This document shows positions 1 through 8,606 of a stretch of DNA of 64,000 bases, one piece after another; within the stretch, counting starts at the first letter, position 1, and the number at the start of each line of letters is the position of its first letter. Made by a program: the position numbers and the translations under genes. Source of the DNA: Alphaproteobacteria bacterium (GTDB taxonomy: Bacteria; Pseudomonadota; Alphaproteobacteria; Rhodobacterales; Rhodobacteraceae); NCBI GenBank assembly GCA_030425395.1, contig JAUIAS010000003.1, positions 107,075-171,074 on the forward strand, written 5' to 3'. Below the pieces are notes generated by a model. The model was not told the DNA's origin, ran no database searches, and was given only the letters and a program-made list of their open reading frames with translations.

Positions 1-1379
1 GCAAGATCAGCGCCATCGGAGAAAACCTCAAGGGGGATACCGAACTCGACGCGACCGATTGCTACGTCATGCCCGGCGGGATTGATCCGCATACCCACCT
101 CGAAATGCCGTTCATGGGCACCTATTCCACTGACGATTTCGAAAGCGGGACGCGCGCGGCACTGTCGGGCGGCACAACCATGGTCGTTGATTTCGCGTTG
201 CCGTCGCCGGGGCAGGGGCTCTTTGATGCGCTGCAGATGTGGGACAACAAATCCACCCGGGCCAATTGCGACTATTCCTTCCACATGGCTGTGACATGGT
301 GGGGGGAACAGGTCTTTAACGAAATGGAAGGCGTGGTGCGCGATCGCGGCATCAACACCTTCAAGCATTTCATGGCCTACAAGGGCGCTCTCATGGTCAA
401 TGACGATGAAATGTATGCGTCGTTCCAGCGCCTGTCCGAGCTGGGCGGTATCGCCATGGTGCATGCCGAAAACGGCGATGTGGTGGCGGAACTTTCCGCG
501 AAACTTCTGGCCGAAGGCAACACCGGACCGGAGGCACACGCCTATTCCCGCCCGCCGCAGGTCGAGGGAGAGGCAACCAATCGTGCGATCATGATCGCCG
601 ATATGGCAGGGGTTCCGCTCTATGTTGTGCACACCTCATGCGAGGACAGCCACGAAGCGATCCGTCGGGCCCGCCAACAAGGCAAACGCGTCTGGGGCGA
701 ACCGTTGATCCAGCATCTGACGCTGGATGAGAGCGAGTATTTCAACAAGGATTGGGACCACGCCGCACGGCGGGTGATGTCGCCGCCTTTCCGCAACAAG
801 CAACATCAGGACAGCCTGTGGTCGGGGCTGCAGGCGGGCTCTCTGTCCGTGGTGGCCACGGATCACTGTGCGTTCTCCACCGAACAGAAACGGTATGGCG
901 TGGGCGATTTCACCAAGATCCCCAATGGCACGGGCGGGCTTGAGGACCGGATGCCGATGCTGTGGACCTATGGCGTCGCGACGGGTCGCCTGACCCCCAA
1001 TGAATTCGTCGCGGTTACATCAACAAACATCGCCAAGATATTGAATTGCTATCCGAAAAAGGGCGCGATTCTTGAAGGCGCTGATGCAGATATCGTGGTT
1101 TGGGATCCCGAAAAGGAAAAGACCATCACCGCCGCATCCCAGCAGTCGGCCATTGATTACAACGTGTTTGAAGGCAAACACGTCAAGGGCCTGCCGCGCT
1201 TTACCCTTACACGCGGTCATGTCGCGGTGCACGATGGCGAAATTCGCACGCAGGAAGGCCATGGCAAATTTGTCGCGCGTGAACCCAACACGCCCGTGAA
1301 CCGCGCGCTGAGCACGTGGAAGGAATTGACAGCCCCACGCCCCGTGGAACGCACGGGCATTCCGGCGACGGGTGTGTAA
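1..1379 (+). CDS. hydA: Dihydropyrimidinase, 5' end outside window
   Basis: Hydrolyses 5,6-dihydrouracil and dihydrothymine to N-carbamoyl-beta-amino acids in reductive pyrimidine catabolism (cytosolic, amidohydrolase superfamily). The frame is open from base 3, so the start codon lies to the left; 458 residues are visible, close to the family's usual 480 or so. Seen: the metal-binding HTH in GGIDPHTHLE, a lysine in FMAYKGALM that fits the carboxylated metal-bridging lysine, and later histidines in VVHTSCEDSHE and ATDHCAF. An internal ATG at 69 is not the start, because conserved amidohydrolase sequence continues upstream of it. The ABC importer follows 57 bases downstream on the same strand, suggesting linked uptake and breakdown of pyrimidines. 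Allantoinase or another hydantoinase is possible but less likely. Confidence 0.9.
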   Translation, partial: KISAIGENLKGDTELDATDCYVMPGGIDPHTHLEMPFMGTYSTDDFESGTRAALSGGTTMVVDFALPSPGQGLFDALQMWDNKSTRANCDYSFHMAVTWWGEQVFNEMEGVVRDRGINTFKHFMAYKGALMVNDDEMYASFQRLSELGGIAMVHAENGDVVAELSAKLLAEGNTGPEAHAYSRPPQVEGEATNRAIMIADMAGVPLYVVHTSCEDSHEAIRRARQQGKRVWGEPLIQHLTLDESEYFNKDWDHAARRVMSPPFRNKQHQDSLWSGLQAGSLSVVATDHCAFSTEQKRYGVGDFTKIPNGTGGLEDRMPMLWTYGVATGRLTPNEFVAVTSTNIAKILNCYPKKGAILEGADADIVVWDPEKEKTITAASQQSAIDYNVFEGKHVKGLPRFTLTRGHVAVHDGEIRTQEGHGKFVAREPNTPVNRALSTWKELTAPRPVERTGIPATGV

Positions 1380-1398
1380 GGTTCTGGACGAAAACCAA

Positions 1399-1419
1399 GG
1401 AGGGCCGTCGCGGCCCTCC
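1399..1419 (+). other. Intercistronic hairpin between hydA and ABC genes
   Basis: A perfect 8-bp inverted repeat (GGAGGGCC / GGCCCTCC) with a 5-base loop lies between the hydA stop and the ATPase start. No T-tract follows, so it looks like an mRNA-stability or partial-attenuation hairpin rather than a full terminator. Confidence 0.5.
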
Positions 1420-1436
1420 ACATGAAAGAAACTTAG

Positions 1437-2210
1437 ATGAGTGTAATCGAAGCCCGCGACCTGTCCCTTGTGTTCCAGACCAATGACGGTCCGGTGCAGG
1501 CGCTGAGCAATGTGAACCTGACCATCGGCAAGGGAGAGTTCGTCAGCTTCATCGGCCCGTCTGGCTGTGGCAAGACGACGTTCCTGCGGGTCATGGCGGC
1601 GCTGGAGACGCCGACCTCGGGCAGCATCACGGTCAACGGGATGACCGCTGATGAGGCCCGGCGCAAGCGTGCCTATGGCTATGTGTTTCAGGCGGCGGGG
1701 CTCTATCCGTGGCGGACCATCGCGGGCAATATCAAGCTGCCGTTGGAAATCATGGGCTATTCCAAGGCCGATCAGGAAGAACGGGTGGAGCGGGTTCTGA
1801 AACTCGTGGATCTCGATGGGTTCGGGCGCAAGTTTCCGTGGCAATTGTCCGGCGGGATGCAGCAGCGCGCTTCCATCGCGCGCGCGCTGGCCTTTGATGC
1901 TGATATTCTCTTGATGGACGAACCCTTTGGCGCGCTGGACGAAATTGTCCGCGACCACCTCAACGAACAATTGCTCGACCTCTGGGCGCGGACGGAAAAG
2001 ACCATCGGGTTCGTTACCCATTCGATCCCCGAGGCAGTTTATCTGAGCACCAAGATCGTGGTCATGTCACCACGACCGGGCAGGATCACCGATGTGATCG
2101 AAAGCACCCTGCCGCGCGAACGCCCTCTGGACATTCGAGATACGCCGGAGTTCCTTGAAATCGCCCATCGTGTTCGCGAAGGCCTGCGCGCGGGGCATGC
2201 CGATGTCTGA
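1437..2210 (+). CDS. ABC transporter ATP-binding protein (nitrate/sulfonate/taurine-type)
   Basis: Cytoplasmic ATPase subunit of the importer encoded by the following genes, 257 residues. Seen: Walker A GPSGCGKTTF near residue 40, ABC signature LSGGMQQRASIARAL near 140, Walker B ILLMDEPFGALDE with the catalytic glutamate, and the switch histidine in FVTHSIPEA. The overall form matches the SsuB/TauB/ThiZ group that works with NMT1-like binding proteins. The start ATG at 1437 follows the hydA hairpin. The gene's last 8 bases overlap the next small ORF. Linkage to dihydropyrimidinase suggests a pyrimidine or pyrimidine-derived substrate; this is inference. Confidence 0.9.
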   Translation: MSVIEARDLSLVFQTNDGPVQALSNVNLTIGKGEFVSFIGPSGCGKTTFLRVMAALETPTSGSITVNGMTADEARRKRAYGYVFQAAGLYPWRTIAGNIKLPLEIMGYSKADQEERVERVLKLVDLDGFGRKFPWQLSGGMQQRASIARALAFDADILLMDEPFGALDEIVRDHLNEQLLDLWARTEKTIGFVTHSIPEAVYLSTKIVVMSPRPGRITDVIESTLPRERPLDIRDTPEFLEIAHRVREGLRAGHADV

Positions 2211-2415
2211 CCGGGATATCGACACCACAGAGGACTGGCTGGAGAAAGCCCACCGTTTCTATGGCAATATCCGCGCATGGATCGTTCTGGGTATTGGGGT
2301 AGTCTTGTTGTTGGCCAACCTTGGTCCCGACGGTTTCGGCCAAATCGGGTGGTGGTCTTTCGGCTTTATCGCACTGGGGAGTGCGATGCTTTATGCCGGG
2401 AGGCGCAAGAAATGA
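2203..2415 (+). CDS. Small two-helix membrane protein in the ABC operon
   Basis: Seventy residues, not assigned to a family with confidence. It begins at an ATG inside the last codons of the ATPase gene (8-base overlap), which argues for translational coupling. After a charged N-terminus (MSDRDIDTTEDWLEKAHRFY) there are two hydrophobic stretches, roughly residues 27-39 and 47-64, and a basic C-terminus RRKK. It is probably an inner-membrane protein with both ends in the cytoplasm. An earlier in-frame start exists within the ATPase gene, but the 2203 ATG gives the more sensible product. Its function in the transporter is unknown. Confidence 0.6.
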   Translation: MSDRDIDTTEDWLEKAHRFYGNIRAWIVLGIGVVLLLANLGPDGFGQIGWWSFGFIALGSAMLYAGRRKK

Positions 2416-2473
2416 CCGTGATGCGCAAACATGGATATGAATACCGCGTCCAGCGGCACGCGGGGCAGGACGC

Positions 2474-3349
2474 ATGAGATCTATCCTTCCCATCCTGACA
2501 GTTGTCGCGGCGATCTTTGTGCTGTGGTATGCGGCCGCCGTCGGGCTGAATTCCGCATGGGCGCAGGACAAGGCCAAGCGCGCCGGAACCTCCCTGACGT
2601 TTTCCGAACTGGTGGCTGATACGTGGTCTCAGGACAAGCCCAAGCTGCCTGCGCCGCATCAGGTGGCGCAGGAAATCTGGAAGACCACAGGCGCGATGGT
2701 TGCCAAGGGGCGGGCGTTTTCCAAGCGGTCGCTGATCTATCATTCCTGGATCACCTTCAGTTCCACCGCGCTTGGCTTTGTGCTGGGCACGGGGCTGGGC
2801 GTCGCGCTGGCCATCGGGATCGTTTATAACCGCACCATGGATATGAGCGTGATGCCGTGGGTGATCGCATCGCAAACCATTCCGATCCTTGCCATCGCGC
2901 CGATGATCATTGTGGTGCTGAACGCGGTCGGGGTGTCGGGCCTTTTGCCCAAGGCGATGATTTCGATGTATCTCAGTTTTTTCCCTGTGGTGGTCGGAAT
3001 GGTCAAAGGATTGCGCAGCCCCGCAATGATGCAGCTTGACCAGATGCACACGTGGAATGCCTCGGCGTCGCAGACGTTCTGGAAACTGCGCCTGCCATCG
3101 TCGATGCCTTATCTGTTTACCTCTCTCAAGATCGCCATGGCCGCGTCGCTTGTCGGGGCCATTGTCGGTGAATTGCCCACCGGCGCGGTGGCGGGCCTTG
3201 GGGCACGTCTTCTCGCAGGCAGCTATTACGGCCAGACGATCCAGATATGGTCGGCCCTGATCATGGCCGCGACGCTGGCGGCGGTGCTGGTGGGTCTGAT
3301 CGGCATGATCCAGCGGATCACGCTGAAGCGGATGGGGATGGCGCAATGA
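2474..3349 (+). CDS. ABC transporter permease (BPD_transp_1 family)
   Basis: Inner-membrane permease, 291 residues. A first membrane helix (residues about 3-24) is followed by a polar periplasmic stretch and then the usual permease core of about five helices. The EAA-type cytoplasmic loop that docks on the ATPase lies around residues 195-215 (ASASQTFWKLRLPSS). It overlaps the next permease gene by four bases (ATGA at 3346-3349), so the two are probably translated together and form a heterodimeric channel. The first ~75 residues are longer and more polar than in typical SsuC-like permeases. Confidence 0.88.
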   Translation: MRSILPILTVVAAIFVLWYAAAVGLNSAWAQDKAKRAGTSLTFSELVADTWSQDKPKLPAPHQVAQEIWKTTGAMVAKGRAFSKRSLIYHSWITFSSTALGFVLGTGLGVALAIGIVYNRTMDMSVMPWVIASQTIPILAIAPMIIVVLNAVGVSGLLPKAMISMYLSFFPVVVGMVKGLRSPAMMQLDQMHTWNASASQTFWKLRLPSSMPYLFTSLKIAMAASLVGAIVGELPTGAVAGLGARLLAGSYYGQTIQIWSALIMAATLAAVLVGLIGMIQRITLKRMGMAQ

Positions 3350-4191
3350 GCTGGTTAATTGCCGCGCTGGTGATCTGGGCTGCCGGTTGGTGGGTGAACA
3401 ACGTGCTGGCCCACCGCCCTTTGACGACGTTCACGCAGATCGCGGTCCCGGTCATTTTCGGTGCCACGCTGATCGCGATTTGGGAATGCGTGGTGCACGG
3501 GCTGGAAATCGCACCTGTGCTGCTGCCCCCTCCCAGCATGATCGCCGCGCGCTTCGTGGCGTCGACGGATGTCCTTTGGGAAGACTTTGTACAAACCGCT
3601 CTCAAAGGTGCGCTGAGCGGCTATATCATCGGTTGCGGGTCGGCATTCTTGATGGCGGTTCTTGTGGACAGGTCGGAATTCCTGCAACGCGGGCTATTGC
3701 CCGTGGGCAACTTTGTCGCCGCCCTGCCGATCATCGGGATGGCTCCGATTCTTGTGATGTGGTTCGGGTTCGACTGGCAATCCAAGGCCGCCGTTGTCGT
3801 TGTCATGGTGTTTTTCCCGATGCTGGTGAACACCGTGCAAGGGTTGCAGGAAACCGATGCGATGCAACGCGATCTGATGCGGACCTATGCGGCGGGCTAC
3901 GGGGCGACGTTGTTGAAACTGCGCCTGCCGGCGGCAATGCCGTTCATCTTCAACGGTTTGAAAATCGGGACCACGCTGGCTCTGATCGGGGCAATCGTGG
4001 CCGAGTTTTTCGGCTCTCCTGTCAGGGGGATGGGGTTCCGTATCTCAACGTCTGTCGGACAGCTTTCCATGGATCTCGTCTGGGCCGAAATCGTCGTTGC
4101 CGCGCTTGCGGGGTCGGGGTTTTACGGGGCGGTTGCCTTGATCGAAAAAGCCGTGACATTCTGGCATCCATCACAAAGGCGTCGGGCATAA
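3346..4191 (+). CDS. ABC transporter permease (BPD_transp_1 family), second subunit
   Basis: Second permease of the importer, 281 residues, starting at the ATG of the ATGA overlap with the preceding permease gene. The open frame extends further upstream, but only as a shadow of the other permease gene. Seen: an N-terminal helix pair, the LPPPSMIAARF segment typical of SsuC/TauC-like permeases, and the EAA-type loop TLLKLRLPAAMPFIF near residue 190. With the ATPase (1437) and the binding protein (4245) it completes an importer. Confidence 0.88.
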   Translation: MSWLIAALVIWAAGWWVNNVLAHRPLTTFTQIAVPVIFGATLIAIWECVVHGLEIAPVLLPPPSMIAARFVASTDVLWEDFVQTALKGALSGYIIGCGSAFLMAVLVDRSEFLQRGLLPVGNFVAALPIIGMAPILVMWFGFDWQSKAAVVVVMVFFPMLVNTVQGLQETDAMQRDLMRTYAAGYGATLLKLRLPAAMPFIFNGLKIGTTLALIGAIVAEFFGSPVRGMGFRISTSVGQLSMDLVWAEIVVAALAGSGFYGAVALIEKAVTFWHPSQRRRA

Positions 4192-4244
4192 AAAAGCATA
4201 ACAACAAACCACCATCAAAAATAATCAACAAGGAGAAGATCAAC

Positions 4245-5237
4245 ATGAAGACACTGGCATATTCCTTCGGCTTTGCCGCCACCGCCCTGTGGGCGGGTAT
4301 GGCGCAGGCCGCAGATGACGTATCGCTTCAGCTCAAGTGGGTGACACAGGCCCAGTTCGCGGGCTATTACGTGGCGCAGGACAAGGGCTTTTATGACGAA
4401 GAAGACCTGAACGTCACGATCAAGCCGGGCGGCCCCGATATCGCGCCTGCGCAGGTGATCGCGGGTGGCGGCGCGGATGTCGTTCTTGACTGGATGCCTT
4501 CGGCGCTTGCGTCACGCGAAAAGGGGCTTGCGCTGGTCAATATCGCGCAGCCGTTCAAATCCTCTGGCATGATGCTGACCTGCCGCAAGGACGCGGGCAT
4601 CGAAACACCGGAAGATTTCCGGGGCAAGACGCTTGGCGTTTGGTTCTTTGGCAATGAATACCCGTTCCTGAGCTGGATGAGCCAGCTTGGCATTCCCACC
4701 GATGGTGGCGAAAACGGTGTGACCGTTCTCAAGCAGGGGTTCAACGTCGATCCGATCCTGCAGGGGCAGGCGGCGTGTGTGTCCACCATGACCTATAACG
4801 AATACTGGCAGATTATTGACGCGGGCCTGACCCCGGACGATCTCGTGGTGTTCAAATACGAGGATCAGGGCGTCGCGACGCTCGAGGATGGCATGTATGT
4901 TCTTGAGGAAAACCTCAATGATCCGGCCTTTGTTGACAAGATGGTGCGCTTTGTGCGCGCATCCATGAAGGGATGGAAATGGGCTGAGGAAAACCCGGAA
5001 GACGCAGCGATGATCGTTCTCGACAACGACGCATCCGGGGCACAGACCGAAAAGCATCAGACCCGCATGATGGGAGAGATTGCCAAGCTGACCGCCGGGT
5101 CCAACGGCGCGCTCGATCCGGCGGATTTTGAACGCACGGTGGCGTCGCTGCTGGCGGGCGGCTCCGACCCTGTGATTACCGCGCATCCCGGTGCAGCCGC
5201 GTGGACCCATGTGATTACCGACGCTGCGTTGAAGTGA
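4245..5237 (+). CDS. ABC transporter substrate-binding protein, NMT1/ThiY-like
   Basis: Periplasmic solute-binding protein of 330 residues. The ATG at 4245 is preceded by AAGGAG and opens a signal peptide (MKTLAYSFGF, then a hydrophobic core, cleavage probable after AQA). The mature protein starts with VSLQLKWVTQAQFAGYYVA, the typical beginning of the NMT1/THI5-like family, which binds formyl-aminopyrimidines, riboflavin, pyrimidines or related rings. Given the dihydropyrimidinase upstream, a pyrimidine-type ligand is the best guess; a thiamine-precursor ligand (ThiY-like) is the alternative, but no TPP riboswitch-like sequence was noticed upstream. Last gene before a strong terminator. Confidence 0.85.
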   Translation: MKTLAYSFGFAATALWAGMAQAADDVSLQLKWVTQAQFAGYYVAQDKGFYDEEDLNVTIKPGGPDIAPAQVIAGGGADVVLDWMPSALASREKGLALVNIAQPFKSSGMMLTCRKDAGIETPEDFRGKTLGVWFFGNEYPFLSWMSQLGIPTDGGENGVTVLKQGFNVDPILQGQAACVSTMTYNEYWQIIDAGLTPDDLVVFKYEDQGVATLEDGMYVLEENLNDPAFVDKMVRFVRASMKGWKWAEENPEDAAMIVLDNDASGAQTEKHQTRMMGEIAKLTAGSNGALDPADFERTVASLLAGGSDPVITAHPGAAAWTHVITDAALK

Positions 5238-5260
5238 TCGGAACCCTTTTCGCGAAACAG

Positions 5261-5288
5261 ACGCGCGCCCGGTCCGGGCGCGCGTTTT
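5261..5288 (+). terminator. Rho-independent terminator after the ABC operon
   Basis: An 11-bp perfect stem (ACGCGCGCCCG / CGGGCGCGCGT) with a 3-base loop is followed by TTTTCT. It separates the pyrimidine/ABC block from the xdhC block. Confidence 0.85.
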
Positions 5289-5399
5289 CTGTTGCGAATG
5301 GGTCAGGGGATCGGCAACGCCTGAAACGGGCGCTATTCCCTTCCGATCAAATTCGCATAAGTATCAGGGCAAGGACCCGAGGCGAGGGAGGCACGCAGA

Positions 5400-6371
5400 A
5401 TGGAGCGTTTTGACAACAGTCCCGAAACGGCACTTGCGTGGCATCGCGATGGTGTCGGTGCCGCCCTTGCCACGGTGGTCGAGACATGGGGCAGCGCGCC
5501 GCGCCGCGTCGGGGCGCAGCTTGTCATCGCGGGTGACGGGCGCATCGAAGGATCGGTATCGGGCGGCTGCGTCGAAGGGGCGGTCATCGTCGAAGCTCTT
5601 GAGGCGATCGAGGATGGCGAACAGCGCCTGTTGGAATTCGGGGTCAGCGATGACGATGCCTTTGCCGTTGGTCTGGCCTGTGGGGGCACGATCCGCATTC
5701 TGGTCGAACCGGTGGGGACTGTGCTGCCAGTTGACCTCCTGAACGAACTGGTCGCCGCACGCGCGCGGCGCACGGCTGTCGCCTATGAGGTCGATCTGGA
5801 CAGCGGCACGCGAAAATTGCTGCATGATGCCTACCCCGAAAGGATGCGGATGGACCGTTCCGGATTCGAGGATGACGGGCGCATCTTTGTTGCGGTGCAC
5901 AACCCGCCTTTGCGGTTGATCGTGGTGGGGGCGGTGCATATCAGTCAGGCTCTGATCCCGATGGCGCGGATTGCGGGCTATGATCCGGTGATCATAGATC
6001 CGCGCGAAGTGTTTGGCACATCCGACAGGTTCCCGGGAGAAACCATTCTTCTGGACTGGCCGGACGATGCGGTGACCGAACTCGGGCTTGATGCGCGCAC
6101 CGCGCTCGTCCTGTTGACCCATGACCCCAAGATCGACGATCCCGCGATTGAGGCGGGACTGGCGGCAGATGTGTTTTACATCGGCGCACTGGGATCGACA
6201 CGGACCCATGCCAAACGCGTGGCGCGTTTGCGTGACCGAGGATTTACCGAGGCCCAGATCGCGCGAATTCACGGGCCGGTGGGGCTTGATATCGGGGCGG
6301 CGGGCCCGGCGGAAATCGCTGTTGCGACGCTCGCCCAGATGACCGCTGTGCTGCGCAAGGGGCAAGCATGA
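5400..6371 (+). CDS. XdhC/CoxI-family molybdenum cofactor maturation protein
   Basis: XdhC-family proteins bind the molybdenum cofactor, protect it, and help insert it (often in sulfurated form) into xanthine-dehydrogenase-family enzymes. The protein has 323 residues. Seen: the N-terminal XdhC signature (ETWGSAPRRVGAQL, then GSVSGGCVEG near residue 55) and a C-terminal Rossmann-like domain starting LIVVGAVHISQAL. It overlaps the next gene by ATGA and lies about 1.6 kb upstream of the Mo-hydroxylase structural genes, which are its probable clients. The start ATG at 5400 follows a GAGGGAGGCACG region that serves as ribosome binding site. Calling it XdhC rather than CoxI/CoxF is not possible from sequence alone. 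Confidence 0.85.
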   Translation: MERFDNSPETALAWHRDGVGAALATVVETWGSAPRRVGAQLVIAGDGRIEGSVSGGCVEGAVIVEALEAIEDGEQRLLEFGVSDDDAFAVGLACGGTIRILVEPVGTVLPVDLLNELVAARARRTAVAYEVDLDSGTRKLLHDAYPERMRMDRSGFEDDGRIFVAVHNPPLRLIVVGAVHISQALIPMARIAGYDPVIIDPREVFGTSDRFPGETILLDWPDDAVTELGLDARTALVLLTHDPKIDDPAIEAGLAADVFYIGALGSTRTHAKRVARLRDRGFTEAQIARIHGPVGLDIGAAGPAEIAVATLAQMTAVLRKGQA

Positions 6372-7384
6372 AATTCGGACCGGTGCCGGTGCGTGACGCG
6401 CAAGGTGCTATTCTGGCGCATTCCGAACAGGCCGCCGATCCGGCCGATGGCTACCGCAGCCTGACCTACAAGATCGCCAAAGGCACGGTGCTGAGCCATC
6501 AGCATGTTCTGGACCTTGAAGCCAATGACCACAAGCATGTGACCGTAGCGCGGCTGGAGCCCGGTGACGTCGAAGAAAATGCCGCGGCATTGTTTCTGGC
6601 TCGGGCGCTTGCTCCGAAGCCGGATCAGCTTGGTTTGCGGTTGTCGGGTGTGGGGGCGGGACGGGTCAATCTGATCGCCGATGGCGCGGGTGTGGTGGAG
6701 GTGGACGCCGCACGAATCGCTGCGTTCAACGCGGTTGATCCGATGATCACGGTTGCCACACTGGGCGACAAGACGCGGGTGGTGGCGGGCACGATGGTGG
6801 CCACGATCAAGATCATTTCCTACGCGGTGCCCGAGGCGGCCCTGATCAGCGCCGCCCAAGGCGCGGCGGGCGCATTGCACCTGCGCGCGCCTGTGTTCGC
6901 ATCTGCCACGTTGATCGAAACCTCGGTCCGAGGGGCGACCCCGCCCGACAAGGGACGCCGCGCAATGGCGGGCCGCTTGGAACGATTGGGGCTGATGCTG
7001 TCTCCGCGTGTGGTGGTGCCCCATGACCCGCAGGCGATCGCCGAAACCTTGCGCGACGCACCGGGCGAGGTCTTGCTGATCCTGACGGCGTCGGCAACGT
7101 CCGACCCGCATGATACGGCACCGCAGGGGCTGCGCATGGCCGGCGGAACCGTAACCCGTTTCGGTATGCCCGTGGACCCCGGCAACCTGCTGTTTCTCGG
7201 GGCGCTGAATGACCGTCCGGTGATCGGCCTTCCGGGCTGCGCGCGCAGCCCTGCGCTGAACGGGGCTGATTGGGTGCTGGAGCGCGTCGTGTGCGGCATC
7301 CCGGTATCGGCCACCGATATCGCGGCAATGGGCGTTGGCGGCTTGCTCAAGGAAATTCCCACGCGTCCCCGCCCGCGAACCTGA
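6368..7384 (+). CDS. Molybdopterin-binding protein (MoeA/MogA-type fold)
   Basis: A 338-residue protein whose C-terminal half resembles the molybdopterin-binding domain of MogA, MoeA and CinA: GEVLLILTASATSDPHDTAP, then GMPVDPGNLLFLG and a PGCARSP loop. The N-terminal third starts KFGPVPVRDAQGAILAHS, a form seen in Moco proteins linked to XdhC and MobA-like cytidylyltransferases. It likely handles molybdopterin or Mo-MPT cytosine dinucleotide for the downstream hydroxylase; this is inferred from the family and neighbours. No MobA-like nucleotidyltransferase domain is present in this gene. ATGA overlap with the preceding gene indicates coupled translation. Confidence 0.78.
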   Translation: MKFGPVPVRDAQGAILAHSEQAADPADGYRSLTYKIAKGTVLSHQHVLDLEANDHKHVTVARLEPGDVEENAAALFLARALAPKPDQLGLRLSGVGAGRVNLIADGAGVVEVDAARIAAFNAVDPMITVATLGDKTRVVAGTMVATIKIISYAVPEAALISAAQGAAGALHLRAPVFASATLIETSVRGATPPDKGRRAMAGRLERLGLMLSPRVVVPHDPQAIAETLRDAPGEVLLILTASATSDPHDTAPQGLRMAGGTVTRFGMPVDPGNLLFLGALNDRPVIGLPGCARSPALNGADWVLERVVCGIPVSATDIAAMGVGGLLKEIPTRPRPRT

Positions 7385-7414
7385 ACGGCTTCAGAAGTTT
7401 GCTGGGACAAGACA

Positions 7415-7910
7415 AGTGCTTGTCCGATCTCTATATTCCACTGAAGTTGTGCCCGGCTTTGTAGACGAGTTGCGCGATCAGATCGCAGAGGCGACGGGCA
7501 AGAATCGTATGAACCTCGCCTTTCATGTCTAAACGCTGGATAACGCGCGAAAATCGCTGAACTCGCTTCCCGATAAGACCCATGCACAGGTCAAACACGT
7601 GCATGAGGCAGACGTTGGTGCCACGGACCTGCGCCGGGAAATGGAAAAGCTCAAGAGCCCGGGCCAATAACGGAAGACGCTTCAGCGTGCGGTGGATGTC
7701 ATGATCAACGTAGGCTCGGCCATAGGCGCTGTCGGTGACGCGGCCGGTATCGGCAAGGACGGGCGCGCAGGTCTTGTGGGATTGGCCGACGTCTACACCG
7801 AATTGGCCACGGAAATAAGGGATGCGACTTTGTACACCAAGACGTGCGATCAGCGTTTTCGCACCGACGGGGACAAGGGTGCTTCTCAAGACGCATCGCG
7901 CGTGCTTTAG
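7415..7910 (+). pseudogene. Possible decayed ORF in the spacer before coxS
   Basis: This 566-base stretch (7385-7950) between the molybdopterin-binding gene and coxS has no recognisable intact gene. On the plus strand one frame reads with fair coding character (mostly G/C third positions) through the whole stretch, interrupted only by TAA at 7530 and TAA at 7668; the middle part looks like a charged helix (LPDKTHAQVKHVHEADVG) and the last part like an Ala/Gly-rich helix. On the minus strand a 152-codon frame (7431-7889) is also open. Neither matches a family I know. I favour a remnant of an unidentified gene, but two chance open frames are a real alternative. Confidence 0.25.
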
Positions 7911-7950
7911 TTACTTTCAACGAACATGCAGATTAGGGAGGAAAAGATAG

Positions 7951-8433
7951 ATGCGGATAGAGGTTGAGGTAAACGGGCGTCGAGTTGGAGGGGATGTTGA
8001 GGGCCGGACGTTGTTGTCTGGTTTTTTGCGTGACACGCTTCGTTTGACCGGGACGCATGTTGGGTGTGACACGTCGCAATGCGGCGCGTGTGTTGTGCAT
8101 GTTGACGGTGTTGCGGTGAAGTCGTGCACGATGCTTGCGGCGGAGGCGGACGGGTGTTCGATTTCGACGATCGAGGGTCAGGCGTCTGAGGATGGGACGT
8201 TGAACGCGATCCAGCAGGCGTTTCAGGATCATCACGGTTTGCAGTGCGGATTCTGCACGCCGGGCATGGTGATGTCCGCGGCGGCGCTTTTGAAGGAGAA
8301 CCCCAAGCCGACGGAAGCCGAGGTGCGTCATTATCTTGAGGGCAACCTGTGCCGGTGCACGGGGTACCACAACATCGTCAAGGCGATCATGGCGGCGTCC
8401 GGTCAGGACGTTGGGGCGATCGCAGCTGAGTAG
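7951..8433 (+). CDS. coxS: CO-dehydrogenase-type (form II) small subunit, 2x[2Fe-2S]
   Basis: Iron-sulfur electron-transfer subunit of a xanthine-oxidase-family molybdenum hydroxylase, 160 residues. Seen: the plant-type ferredoxin cluster motif [10 protein letters not shown] with its distal cysteine in VAVKSC, and the second, all-helical cluster domain with CGFCTPGM and LCRCTGY. A GGGAGGAAAAG ribosome binding site precedes the ATG. It is first in the order S-L-M, the order typical of form II (putative) CO dehydrogenases rather than the M-S-L order of true form I enzymes. Its codons use more T in third positions (GTT, TGT) and more GAG and GCG than neighbouring housekeeping genes. Confidence 0.92.
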   Translation: MRIEVEVNGRRVGGDVEGRTLLSGFLRDTLRLTGTHVGCDTSQCGACVVHVDGVAVKSCTMLAAEADGCSISTIEGQASEDGTLNAIQQAFQDHHGLQCGFCTPGMVMSAAALLKENPKPTEAEVRHYLEGNLCRCTGYHNIVKAIMAASGQDVGAIAAE

Positions 8434-8482
8434 GGTGTGCCCGGCGTGGCGCATGGGATCGGAGGAGATTCTGTGGCGCGCG

Positions 8483-8531
8483 GCGGGGGGCCAGCCCCCC
8501 GCACCCCCCGGGATATTTTGAGCAAGAGAAA
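8483..8531 (+). repeat. 49-bp dispersed hairpin element, copy A (coxS/coxL spacer)
   Basis: A 20-bp hairpin (arms GCGGGGGG and CCCCCCGC around CCAG, 8483-8502) is followed by a conserved tail ending GATATTTTGAGCAAGAGAAA. The same 49 bases recur without change at 11006-11054, and related copies occur inverted at 49455-49504 and 59943-59996. It sits between the coxS stop and the coxL ribosome binding site. Confidence 0.9.
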
Positions 8532-8606
8532 AAGGGGGGGCGTTTGTGTGCCCCTTGAGAGATCACGAGCGGGGTGGACCCCGCGGGAGTTTCAGGGAGG
8601 AAGATC

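Noticed and set aside
3387..4244. Upstream extension of the substrate-binding protein frame
   Set aside because: It runs through the permease gene in another frame; the ATG at 4245 has a ribosome binding site and starts a signal peptide.
4192..4244. A TPP riboswitch before the ThiY-like binding protein
   Set aside because: The spacer is only 53 bases and contains no thi-box sequence.
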